Shown: piece after piece, positions 22,939 through 29,854 of the stretch
Numbering within the stretch: the first letter of the stretch is position 1
Layout of the letters: each line of letters begins with the position of its first letter
Translations under genes and position numbers: made by a program
Assembly (NCBI RefSeq): GCF_029227915.1
Contig: NC_079880.1
Location: 24,986,501 to 25,050,500, forward strand
From: Hydractinia symbiolongicarpus
Taxonomy: Eukaryota > Cnidaria > Hydrozoa > Anthoathecata > Hydractiniidae
DNA length: 64,000 bases
Direction: 5' to 3'
The notes under the pieces: generated by a model
The model's input: only the letters and a program-made list of their open reading frames with translations
Database searches by the model: none
Told to the model about the DNA's origin: nothing

Positions 22939-23469
22939 TCAAATATATTGTCTAATGACAAGATCTATTGATGCGCGACATATAGGGCATTTATCCCCCC
23001 TCTTCTCCAATTTATTTGCGCACGATAAACAGCAGCAAAAATGCCCTGTTCTACCATGAACAATGGTGGCGGTCTTTCGTTTAGAAAGACAAATGATACA
23101 TCTATCATCTTCATCAATGTCATCGTCTGCGTCGTCCTCATCATCATCAACAACCTCAACCCGTGCTGGTACTGGTCTAATCGGTGCTGGTACCGGTCTT
23201 GGCACTGATACATTTGGTCTCATCACGGGTCCCGAAAATTCGGTCACTTCGGGATCCGGCATCCCTATGACGAGCGGTAAAGTCATATCGGGATATCTTG
23301 CGGGTACTGTTGTTAACAATAATTCGATAAGCTCAGCCCTTCTGAGCCGAGAGTATCCACGTAGGCCAAGGTACCTCGCTCTGGCTCTTAAATCAGGGAC
23401 CGTGAAAAGATCAAAGTCATCAATATATTCTCTACTGTGTATCAAATCGAGAACGATTCCTGAAGACAT
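22939..23469 (-). CDS. SAP/Rho-N-like protein with C-terminal MDM2-type RING finger
   Basis: 176 residues, probably an E3 ubiquitin ligase. Residues 25-50 repeat the SAP/Rho-N-like motif of the neighbouring gene (ARYLGLRGYSRLRRAELIEL). Residues 84-102 are a short proline-arginine repeat and 107-122 an acidic run. Residues 124-164 are a RING with C124, C127, H138, H143, C147, C150, C161 and C164. The spacing 2-10-4-3-2-10-2 is exactly that of the C2H2C4 RING of human MDM2 as I know it, including the HGRTGH motif. The protein ends 12 residues after the last cysteine, with tyrosine at the position of the functionally important C-terminal tyrosine of MDM2. It is a paralogue of the upstream SAP/proline-repeat gene, with the RING gained or lost. 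Acquisition of the RING from the host is inferred. Confidence 0.88.
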   Translation of the reverse strand: MSSGIVLDLIHSREYIDDFDLFTVPDLRARARYLGLRGYSRLRRAELIELLLTTVPARYPDMTLPLVIGMPDPEVTEFSGPVMRPNVSVPRPVPAPIRPVPARVEVVDDDEDDADDDIDEDDRCIICLSKRKTATIVHGRTGHFCCCLSCANKLEKRGDKCPICRASIDLVIRQYI

Positions 23470-23866
23470 GCTTGGCTATGATATACGATTTTGAAAAACT
23501 TTAAGATGTTTGCAAAATCGTAAACCGGGGTGGAGGATCGTGAGGGGCTTCGTTCGCAAGACAACCTCCCGGGGGTTGCGCTGCTCCATGGTGGTAAAAC
23601 GCGGTTTATGATACTGACATCGCTCCACCATGGATCGTTTCCCGGAGTGTAAATGTGGGTGGGTACTCCCCCAGGGAAAAAAATCAGGACCTCCGAGGTC
23701 GCGAGGATCGTGAGGGGCTTCGTTCGCAAGACAACCTCCGAGGTCGCGAGGATCGTGAGGGGCTTCGTTCGCAAGACAACCACCGGGGTGGAGGATCGTG
23801 AGGGGCTTCGTTCGCGAGGATCGTGAGGGTCGTGACCGCTCCACCATGGGTACCCACCCACCAACA
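23470..23866. repeat. Spacer with ~45-bp tandem repeats
   Basis: The unit GGATCGTGAGGGGCTTCGTT plus CGCAAGACAACC occurs complete at about 23536, 23705 and 23753, and in partial form near 23800. Separate units GAGGTCGCGA and CACCATGGGTACCCACCCA link it to the 22.7-22.9 kb spacer. Overlapping open frames here are repeat translations, not genes. Confidence 0.75.
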
Positions 23867-23890
23867 TTTGTTACCCGTATGAGTAACAAA
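23867..23890. terminator. 3' hairpin, class TTTGTTAC...GTAACAAA
   Basis: Same 24-nt inverted repeat as at 22892, differing by one base in the loop. It lies 12 bp beyond the stop of the minus-strand gene at 23902. Confidence 0.7.
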
Positions 23891-23901
23891 AAAATACCCA
23901 A

Positions 23902-24171
23902 TCACTTGGATCTTTTGTCGTTATAACGTTTTTGAGCTTTTAGATATGCCTCCCTGTTTTTCGACCTCCACCTTGAACAGTATCCATACCATTCCTTCTT
24001 GGTATCCAGATCGATGGTGTAGGATGGGTCGAGATCATTCTTCTCAATCACCTCAACCAGTTTAGCCTTTCTCATACCCACGATATACTTAATTCCGCGG
24101 GATTTGGCAACCTCTCGCAACTCTCTCAGTTTCATCAATTTATATTCCGGTGTAGTATCCATGTCCGACAT
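23902..24171 (-). CDS. Small basic SAP/Rho-N-like protein
   Basis: 89 residues from ATG. Residues 15-45 have the same two-helix SAP/Rho-N-like shape as the two preceding genes (LRELREVAKSRGIKYIVGM, then KAKLVEVI). The C-terminal 30 residues are strongly basic with WYGYCSRWRSKNREAYLKAQ, suggesting nucleic-acid binding. Divergent from the integrase gene with a 90-bp AT-rich promoter region between them. Function unknown. Confidence 0.8.
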   Translation of the reverse strand: MSDMDTTPEYKLMKLRELREVAKSRGIKYIVGMRKAKLVEVIEKNDLDPSYTIDLDTKKEWYGYCSRWRSKNREAYLKAQKRYNDKRSK

Positions 24172-24202
24172 ATTAATATAATATATGAAAAACTTTAAGC
24201 AC

Positions 24203-24217
24203 TTTTATCGTACCACA
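24203..24217. promoter_or_regulatory. 15-bp repeat flanking the integrase gene, left copy
   Basis: TTTTATCGTACCACA in the shared promoter of the divergent 89-residue gene and the integrase. The same 15 bases recur at 25381-25395, past the integrase. A related inverse (GGTACGATA) lies at 25244-25252. Confidence 0.4.
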
Positions 24218-24260
24218 TCATAACAAAAAGGAGATAAATAAAGGTTTGCATAAATAAAAC

Positions 24261-25238
24261 ATGTCAAAACTTCAAGAGACTTACTATCAACCTCAAAATT
24301 TATGGAAAGGACAAAAGGCTGTTCAGAATTTAAGAGTATTCGGCTTCGGGCCAAAGGAGATTAAGAAGTGGCTATCAAAGCAAGCATTTTGGCAAGTACA
24401 TTTACCCGCCCCAAAACATGTTGAAAGACCACATTATGAAGTTACCACCCCTAATGATTTACATCAATTCGATTTATTGTACATGCCCGGTGACATACTG
24501 TATGGTAATAAATATAAGTACATTTTGTCGGGAATCGATGCTGCTTTCAGATACAAGGTAGCCCGACCTTTGAGGACTAAGAAAGCCAAAGAGGTTGCCG
24601 CTATGATTGAGGACATCTACAAGGCAGGACCATTAACTTATCCAAAAACTTTCCAATGTGATAACGGTTCAGAATTCAAGGCAGATGTATCAAAGCTGTT
24701 GGAGAAGCATAAGGTTGAAATTAAAAGAGCGACTACAAAATATAAGCATACGCACACAGCTTTTGTTGAGGCGTTGAACAAGATACTTGCCGAAAATTTA
24801 TTCAAAATACAAGATGCCCAAGAACTGAATGATTCGGAAAAGGTATCATCTACATGGGTTAAGCATCTGTATAAACTGATTGATAGGCTAAACGATACAA
24901 AGACGCAGATGATTGATATGAAGCCAAAAGATGCTATTATAATGAAAGAGGTGCCTTTGGTTAATCAAGAGAGCTATCCACCTGAAGTAGAATTACCTAA
25001 AGATGGCCTGTATAGATATCTACTACAACCTGGTGAAGAGCATGATGATGGGCGGAGACGGGCAACCGATAGAATATGGTCGAAAAACACATATAGATTG
25101 CGTGAGGTAATAGCGCAACCTGGTAACCGTGTAATGTACTATGTTCAAGACGGACCCGGACGGGCTTTTGTAAAAGAGGAATTGATGTTAATACCTGAAG
25201 ATACAGAATTACCTCCTGATTATGTGCAAGGTTGGTGA
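24261..25238 (+). CDS. INT: Retroviral-type DDE integrase of the Polinton
   Basis: 325 residues; integrates the linear element and makes the target duplication. The rve core runs from about residue 60 to 190. The catalytic triad is D71 (HQFDLLYMP), D134 (FQCDNGSEF) and E170 (AFVEALNK), with the family D-x35-E spacing. The N-terminal 55 residues lack an obvious HHCC zinc motif. The C-terminus (VMYYVQDGPGRAFVKEELM) matches the SH3/chromo-like tail seen in other Polinton integrases. The frame is intact. A 9-bp-stem hairpin follows the stop by 13 bp. Confidence 0.96.
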   Translation: MSKLQETYYQPQNLWKGQKAVQNLRVFGFGPKEIKKWLSKQAFWQVHLPAPKHVERPHYEVTTPNDLHQFDLLYMPGDILYGNKYKYILSGIDAAFRYKVARPLRTKKAKEVAAMIEDIYKAGPLTYPKTFQCDNGSEFKADVSKLLEKHKVEIKRATTKYKHTHTAFVEALNKILAENLFKIQDAQELNDSEKVSSTWVKHLYKLIDRLNDTKTQMIDMKPKDAIIMKEVPLVNQESYPPEVELPKDGLYRYLLQPGEEHDDGRRRATDRIWSKNTYRLREVIAQPGNRVMYYVQDGPGRAFVKEELMLIPEDTELPPDYVQGW

Positions 25239-25243
25239 AAAAG

Positions 25244-25252
25244 GGTACGATA
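25244..25252. promoter_or_regulatory. Inverse partial copy of the integrase-flanking repeat
   Basis: GGTACGATA, the inverse of TATCGTACC, directly after the integrase stop and beside the hairpin. Confidence 0.3.
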
Positions 25253-25276
25253 TCTTTACCTGTTTCCGGTAAAGAT
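25252..25276. terminator. 3' hairpin, class ATCTTTACC...GGTAAAGAT
   Basis: 9-bp perfect stem, 7-nt loop TGTTTCC. It follows the integrase stop. The same stem and nearly the same loop occur after the rightmost plus-strand gene (33758). Confidence 0.7.
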
Positions 25277-25380
25277 GATGCCGGGGATCGCGTGGGTCGG
25301 TCGGCAGATAGGGCCGCTATGGCTCAGTCTTGGGGGGACGATCGCGCCGCATAATGTCACAAACCGCCTTACATATTAAT

Positions 25381-25395
25381 TTTTATCGTACCACA
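25381..25395. promoter_or_regulatory. 15-bp repeat flanking the integrase gene, right copy
   Basis: TTTTATCGTACCACA, an exact direct repeat of 24203-24217. Confidence 0.4.
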
Positions 25396-25428
25396 CGAAA
25401 TATGCGAGCGGTGTACATGCGCACATCA

Positions 25429-26016
25429 CTAACCTTGATTTACGGTCCTTCTGAGGCTTTGAACCTGGTCCATTAGACTTTTTTCAAACTGGTTGCGAGT
25501 TTCGCTCTCCATCTTTCTGTCGGTTTTCGTCATCTTGTCCAGAGCTTCGTAGTATATACCGCTCAGGGTTTGAAATTCGATGTGACTAATGTCATCATTA
25601 TTCAGAGCCCGCGAGACGGAGTTTTCAAACACGGCGATGGCGGACGTCGCAACATCATATAATTTCATGACCTTGTCAAGTTTGCTCCGATATCTTTTAA
25701 TCAGAGCCATGACGGAGCCCGTGAAAATGGTTCCGGACAGTGCTACGGCTCCCAATCCCACGGAAGCGGGGATTCCGATGAGCGTGGCACCGGTTACCAC
25801 CGAACCTATGCCCGAAGCGACGGTTAGGGCCGTGGCGCTGGCATTTAAAAGCACCAGTCTGTGTAGCGTCTTGTTATATTTATCATATTTTGTATTGAAC
25901 TTATCGCGTAATTTTCTAAGCTCCCCAAGTTGAGAGTTCACAGTATTAGTATTAAACTTGTCCTGCTCGCTCGAATACTCGGGAGCCGTGGGTAGCTTCG
26001 GATAAATCTCTGCCAT
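25429..26016 (-). CDS. Hydrophobic-core Polinton protein, paralogue of the next gene
   Basis: 195 residues. It has an N-terminal charged helix (NSQLGELRKLRDKF at about 27-40). A long glycine/alanine-rich hydrophobic stretch at about 54-106 could form two or three membrane helices or a helical hairpin. The C-terminal half is helical and charged. It shares the NSQLxELxKLRxKF motif, the layout and a YRxKLDKxxxxYxVxxxAIxVF segment with the upstream gene, so the two arose by tandem duplication. The family is unknown to me; virion membrane or membrane-penetration roles are possible. 24 bp separates the two genes. Confidence 0.75.
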   Translation of the reverse strand: MAEIYPKLPTAPEYSSEQDKFNTNTVNSQLGELRKLRDKFNTKYDKYNKTLHRLVLLNASATALTVASGIGSVVTGATLIGIPASVGLGAVALSGTIFTGSVMALIKRYRSKLDKVMKLYDVATSAIAVFENSVSRALNNDDISHIEFQTLSGIYYEALDKMTKTDRKMESETRNQFEKSLMDQVQSLRRTVNQG

Positions 26017-26040
26017 TTGGTTACTACAAAGAAAAAAACT

Positions 26041-26529
26041 TTACTCTAAATAACCTATATCCAGTTTATCCAGATCCTTGAGAGTTTCATGATAAGTATC
26101 ACACAAACTCTCAAAATCTGCTCTACAGATGTCCCGAGTGTTCCAGGGTAGCGTTTGATCGAACACATCGATGGCATTTTGTACAACGCGATACGCGGCT
26201 CTTAATTTGTCAAGTTTCTCCCGATATGTTCCGACATATTGGCTGGTAACCGCATAGGAAGCCGAGCCCAACAGACACATGCCAGAATTCTGCATGTAAT
26301 TCCCACGGGGACCGCCTAAATTTCTAATAATGGTCGCCGCGGTCGCTATCGAGCCGGCAATGGCCGCGGTTCCGGATAATCCCTCCAGAATCGACCATAT
26401 GATCAGAGACCTCCAGCGTTCCTTCTCGAGGTCTTGGAACTTGCCCCGCAATTTCACCAGCTCGTCAAGTTGGGAATTGGATATATCCGTTTTAAACAAT
26501 TCTTCTCTGGTACTAGAACTCTCTGCCAT
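26041..26529 (-). CDS. Hydrophobic-core Polinton protein, paralogue of the previous gene
   Basis: 162 residues with the same plan: the motif NSQLDELVKLRGKF near residue 20, hydrophobic Gly/Ala-rich segments at about 43-70 and 80-100, and a C-terminal helical region with YREKLDKL. It is divergent from the 417-residue gene, with 40 bp between the start codons. That gap holds TATTATATTAGG, close to AT-rich elements before other genes of the element. Confidence 0.75.
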   Translation of the reverse strand: MAESSSTREELFKTDISNSQLDELVKLRGKFQDLEKERWRSLIIWSILEGLSGTAAIAGSIATAATIIRNLGGPRGNYMQNSGMCLLGSASYAVTSQYVGTYREKLDKLRAAYRVVQNAIDVFDQTLPWNTRDICRADFESLCDTYHETLKDLDKLDIGYLE

Positions 26530-26569
26530 TTCTATTATATTAGGAAAAAACTATCCTTTAAATAAAATA

Positions 26570-27823
26570 ATGGCGGACATTGATATTGATCCGTTTGGTG
26601 ACCACGACCAACCCGACGAGGGTACCGATGACTCCACACCTCTGGTACCGAGGGAGCGCACGCGTGTGCAGATACACACACCTGATGAGGAGACATCATT
26701 CGGCGGAGGAACCTCTCTGCGCTCCAGAGTTACTAGTGAGCGGGTTAAATCGCTCTATGAGAAGCTATTAACTATATATCCAAACGAGAACCCGAGCGTG
26801 ATACATACCGATCTGTTTGAGACTCGCGATGGCGAATTATACTACAAGGATGATAACAGACCGCTGACACATGGCGGATCTCTAAGGTCTACCGGTACCA
26901 TTGCAGATATACTGGGCAAGAAAAGGCTGCGCAATTTGGGGTTCGATATACCGAAAGGTAGTATAACCCCCCGACAGGCCGCTAGGCTAAACAAAATAGA
27001 AGAGAGACTACCGTCACCGGATAAAATAGAGAATGCGACGGATATAGAATTAGAAACCATGTCCGGGGAGGTGGTGAACAGTGCCGAGGATCTGGTCTCG
27101 CTGGTCGATGATAGTACACTGAGAGCCGAATATCCGGCCGGTGATATTCGCGGATTGGATAGTTCGGTGCAGCGGATCCGCGGGAGTCTCCAACTCTCGA
27201 CCGCCAAAAAGGTAGATGTTGAGAACAAGATACATAAGGAACAAATGAAGTTGAAGGAGTTGGAAGATCCGTCATACACGGATGAACAGAGGGAGCAGGT
27301 GGCCGAGAGGTTGGAAAAGCTAAACGATGAGTTGGAGGCCCACCAGTCTGCCATCAATATCCTCAAGGGCGAACTTAACACCCAGATAAAAAGCATAAAG
27401 GAGACAATCGCCAAGGTACTTAGCAAAGATACTACATTGGGTGAAAAGATACGAACGCTATTCCGTGAACAGGGTATCACCATTGTCAGTGTACTAACAG
27501 CGTTCGGGATGGTTATCGGGCTTTTGGTTGAAACTTTGACACCCGGCGGTGGAGGGTCGACATCCACAACAAAAAAGCATTCCGAGGACGGCGGCGGTGG
27601 TGGTGCTAGGGAATGGATAAAGAACAAGCTGAGCGCTCTGGGATCTCTCCTGGGTAGATTGGCCGGTGCCGCAGCTGCGTCACTACCTGGTATAATTGGA
27701 TCCATCGTATCGTGGATCCTAAATAGAGCAAAGGAGGTCGTCGGTTGGTTGAGTCAAAACCTGTGGGCTTTGATAGTCGGAATCGGAGGTCTGATATACA
27801 CCTACATGGTGACAAAGCGTTAG
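26570..27823 (+). CDS. Large coiled-coil and membrane protein of the Polinton
   Basis: 417 residues from the ATG at 26570; the longer open frame upstream runs over the opposing gene and is not used. The N-terminal ~140 residues are charged. A coiled coil lies at about 205-265. A hydrophobic segment near 300-325 is followed by a glycine/serine linker (TPGGGGSTSTTKK). Further amphipathic and hydrophobic helices occur near 345-375, and a terminal membrane segment precedes KR. I recall similar proteins in cnidarian Polintons but no established function; a virion or membrane-remodelling protein fits the plan. It converges with the next gene, and a shared hairpin lies between the stops. Confidence 0.82.
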   Translation: MADIDIDPFGDHDQPDEGTDDSTPLVPRERTRVQIHTPDEETSFGGGTSLRSRVTSERVKSLYEKLLTIYPNENPSVIHTDLFETRDGELYYKDDNRPLTHGGSLRSTGTIADILGKKRLRNLGFDIPKGSITPRQAARLNKIEERLPSPDKIENATDIELETMSGEVVNSAEDLVSLVDDSTLRAEYPAGDIRGLDSSVQRIRGSLQLSTAKKVDVENKIHKEQMKLKELEDPSYTDEQREQVAERLEKLNDELEAHQSAINILKGELNTQIKSIKETIAKVLSKDTTLGEKIRTLFREQGITIVSVLTAFGMVIGLLVETLTPGGGGSTSTTKKHSEDGGGGGAREWIKNKLSALGSLLGRLAGAAAASLPGIIGSIVSWILNRAKEVVGWLSQNLWALIVGIGGLIYTYMVTKR

Positions 27824-27835
27824 CTATTCCGAATA

Positions 27836-27860
27836 TATGTTACATGACACATGTAACATA
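27836..27860. terminator. 3' hairpin between convergent genes
   Basis: TATGTTACATG ACA CATGTAACATA: 11-bp perfect stem with a 3-nt loop. It starts 13 bp after the plus-strand stop and ends 18 bp from the minus-strand stop at 27878, so it can serve both. Confidence 0.75.
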
Positions 27861-27877
27861 ATACCCGCGGCATGGTA

Positions 27878-28303
27878 CTATTTTTCGAAATACCACACGG
27901 CGCCCCCGACACCAATCATGCTTAGCGCGATAAATGCCAATTCCCGTTCATGCTGGCCGTTGCTGGGTGTATAAAAGTCGCTCAATACGGGTTTGCGCGG
28001 AATATCCGTGAGAGGTAATCCTCCAAATACTTTTTTATATTCCCGCATCGCGTCATCCAGCTCCGTGAATTTACCCTCGGCCTTCTTCTCAAGTCTGAGC
28101 TTCTTATTGATAAAGTCAACCCTCTCTTGTCTTTTACGTTGCCATATAACCTGAGCCTTTTGCAGCTGCTCTATGGCCAGATCATGCCGCTTCCGTTCCT
28201 TATCTATCCTATCCTTTGATAAACTTGAAAAGAGGTAGCTTGATCCGGTGAAGGCCAAAGCGTTCGCGAAGGCACCTCCCAACATCATTGCAATTGAAGC
28301 CAT
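27878..28303 (-). CDS. Small two-segment membrane protein of the Polinton
   Basis: 141 residues. N-terminal hydrophobic segment MMLGGAFANALAFTGSSYLF, central highly charged helix (about 30-75), C-terminal hydrophobic segment (LAFIALSMIGVGGAVWYF). I recall this layout and the RHDLAIEQLQKA motif from other cnidarian Polintons. Function unknown; probably a virion membrane or minor protein. An AT-rich TTATATAAAC precedes the start. Confidence 0.8.
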   Translation of the reverse strand: MASIAMMLGGAFANALAFTGSSYLFSSLSKDRIDKERKRHDLAIEQLQKAQVIWQRKRQERVDFINKKLRLEKKAEGKFTELDDAMREYKKVFGGLPLTDIPRKPVLSDFYTPSNGQHERELAFIALSMIGVGGAVWYFEK

Positions 28304-28333
28304 GTTTATATAATCCGGTATAATATAGTGGCG

Positions 28334-28477
28334 TTATTTTAATACGATAGCCTCGGAGTCTATGACATCAGAGTCGTCTATGACCTCGGTATCGATGTAT
28401 TCCACCTTGGGTAAAATCCTCTCAACTTTCTTGCGCTGGCATAAAACCCAGACCAACCATTCCAGTATTCGCAACAT
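28334..28477 (-). CDS. 47-residue membrane-anchored microprotein
   Basis: An ATG-to-TAA frame between two clear genes, below usual length cut-offs. It has an N-terminal hydrophobic helix (MLRILEWLVWVLC), a basic patch (QRKK) and an acidic C-terminus rich in D, E, V and I. Its position in the run of minus-strand genes and its TATATTTATA upstream sequence support expression. No known family. Confidence 0.5.
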   Translation of the reverse strand: MLRILEWLVWVLCQRKKVERILPKVEYIDTEVIDDSDVIDSEAIVLK

Positions 28478-28484
28478 TATATAT

Positions 28485-28712
28485 TTATATATTTATAGTT
28501 TCAGGTATAATTTTTTGCTTAACTAGATATTCTCTTGTCATTTCACTTGCGGCGACTATGGCTACAAGCTTTCCGGTATCTTCCAGGTCAAACTTCTGAA
28601 TTGAGGGTGGTGTCATTTTTAATACCTTTTTCCCGAGCATTGAATAGCCTACAGCGAAAACGCATACGACCGATGCTTTATAAATATCGTTGACTATACT
28701 TTTCTTATCCAT
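28485..28712 (-). CDS. Small Polinton protein with one membrane segment
   Basis: 75 residues: a short charged N-terminus, a hydrophobic segment (ASVVCVFAVGYSMLG) at about 13-27, then a mixed region ending in a second weakly hydrophobic stretch (LVAIVAASEM). It sits in the membrane-protein cluster between packaging and replication genes. Function unknown. Confidence 0.7.
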   Translation of the reverse strand: MDKKSIVNDIYKASVVCVFAVGYSMLGKKVLKMTPPSIQKFDLEDTGKLVAIVAASEMTREYLVKQKIIPETINI

Positions 28713-28756
28713 GTCTTATATTTACTTCAAGATTATAGTATCGCGATATTATCCCT

Positions 28757-29173
28757 TTATTCCATTTCAAGCTTACTTATTCTCATAGTTTTTTTATTAC
28801 CTGAGTTACTTGGTGGGGTACCCTTCACCTTAATATTTTTGTCCTTATTTTTATAGACGAAATAAGCACCAATTAAGACAAGTACTATCATCCCACCACC
28901 ACCCATTATTGTGTAGTTCACTCTGCCGTGTTTGGGGCCATCTGTCACGGAATCCTCGATGACAATATCCTTAGGATCCTCCAACTGTGTCTGAGGTGCT
29001 GAGTGTGTCTGAGGTGCTGAGTGTGTCTGAGGTGCCGGCCGGGTTTGTGTCTGAGGTGCCGACTGTACCTCCGTCTGTGCCATGAGCAATCTTTTATAAT
29101 CCTCCCTCTTTTTACGGTTGTATTCGGCCAGCCTCTTACCGGCCTCAACCTTTTTAGGGTTCTTCGTTGTCAC
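28757..29173 (-). CDS. Polinton protein with SAPQTH repeats and one membrane segment; no ATG at the conserved start
   Basis: Up to 138 residues if it starts at the GTG at 29173; the first ATG is at 29093. Since the N-terminal AGKRLAEYNRKKREDYKRL helix looks conserved in Polinton relatives, the longer form is preferred. An in-frame TAG upstream excludes an earlier ATG. Residues 35-65 are six-residue SAPQTH/T repeats, then an acidic stretch, then a membrane segment (GGGGMIVLVLIGAYFVY) near 91-107 and a basic tail. It overlaps the next gene by 20 bp. Confidence 0.7.
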   Translation of the reverse strand: MTTKNPKKVEAGKRLAEYNRKKREDYKRLLMAQTEVQSAPQTQTRPAPQTHSAPQTHSAPQTQLEDPKDIVIEDSVTDGPKHGRVNYTIMGGGGMIVLVLIGAYFVYKNKDKNIKVKGTPPSNSGNKKTMRISKLEME

Positions 29174-29783
29174 CTGAATAGGGGTCTGTTCCTCTGATAT
29201 CTTTATTATCTATATCTATATTATTATTTGCGTTTAAATTTCTTCCAGCGATATAATGCCTACCTGTAATTAGACCCACACTGATTGGTGATAGTAGTGA
29301 TCCGAACTTATAATACAAATCGCACGTGAACCTTTGAAGGGCAGAGTTTAGGAATGGGTCATTCTCCAGGTCATCACTCAGAGCTTTTTGATTTTTTATG
29401 CCCAGAGCCGCACAGGCACCCAGAGAGTACATGTGGATTATTGACTCTCCAAGAGACTTTACCATTTGACCAGATAGTCTAGCCTCGTATATGGCGAAAA
29501 GTTTATCCACCTCACCATTCCCGAGCTTCCGGATCCCCTCCTCCGTATACATCTTCCCCAGATACAGCTTGCTATTTCCGGTCAGCACGCACTCGAGCAA
29601 TTTCTGTCTCTTCCCATCATCCTGTTCATCCCGTTCATCGATAAAAATTAGGTTGTCGATTGCCGTTTCAGCCATTTTCAATAGCGATAGGTATTTTTTA
29701 ATACAAAAAAGGCAAAAACTAACCAATACCAGCAATAGCACTACAGCTATCACCAGTAATATAAAATTTATATATTCTATCAT
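29154..29783 (-). CDS. Polinton membrane-anchored protein
   Basis: 209 residues from ATG. A strong N-terminal membrane segment (INFILLVIAVVLLLVLVSFCLFC, here split as INFILLVIAVV and LLLVLVSFCLFC) is followed by a soluble domain of about 170 residues, including the GRHYIAGR motif and an asparagine/aspartate-rich tail. An internal ATG (MAETAID) after the membrane segment could give a soluble form. Function unknown; adjacent to the packaging ATPase. Confidence 0.75.
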   Translation of the reverse strand: MIEYINFILLVIAVVLLLVLVSFCLFCIKKYLSLLKMAETAIDNLIFIDERDEQDDGKRQKLLECVLTGNSKLYLGKMYTEEGIRKLGNGEVDKLFAIYEARLSGQMVKSLGESIIHMYSLGACAALGIKNQKALSDDLENDPFLNSALQRFTCDLYYKFGSLLSPISVGLITGRHYIAGRNLNANNNIDIDNKDIRGTDPYSGDNEEP

Positions 29784-29818
29784 GGTATTGTAGGATAGTA
29801 CTGTAGTTTTCCTATAGA

Positions 29819-29843
29819 TTTGTTACAAGACTCTTGTAACAAA
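29819..29843. terminator. 3' hairpin, class TTTGTTACAAG...CTTGTAACAAA
   Basis: 11-bp perfect stem, loop ACT, followed by a run of A on the plus strand. It lies 12 bp past the stop of the packaging ATPase gene. Confidence 0.75.
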
Positions 29844-29854
29844 AAATGCCCATT

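Noticed and set aside
22691-22942. 83-codon minus-strand frame between the SAP genes
   Set aside because: Covers the spacer and hairpin, lacks an ATG at its start and has repeat-derived content.
23442-23905. Three overlapping frames of ~73-141 codons
   Set aside because: Translations of the tandem-repeat spacer in different phases; none has a motif.
25252-25276. Bacterial intrinsic terminators as an explanation for the hairpins
   Set aside because: Introns, SINEs and LINEs show a eukaryotic genome; a viral-type 3'-end signal is the better reading.
26330-26569. N-terminal extension of the 417-residue protein
   Set aside because: Would run antisense through the 162-residue gene; the ATG at 26570 sits after an AT-rich promoter-like gap.
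26842-27705. 287-codon minus-strand frame
   Set aside because: Antisense of the 417-residue Polinton protein, which has domain structure and codon sense on the plus strand.
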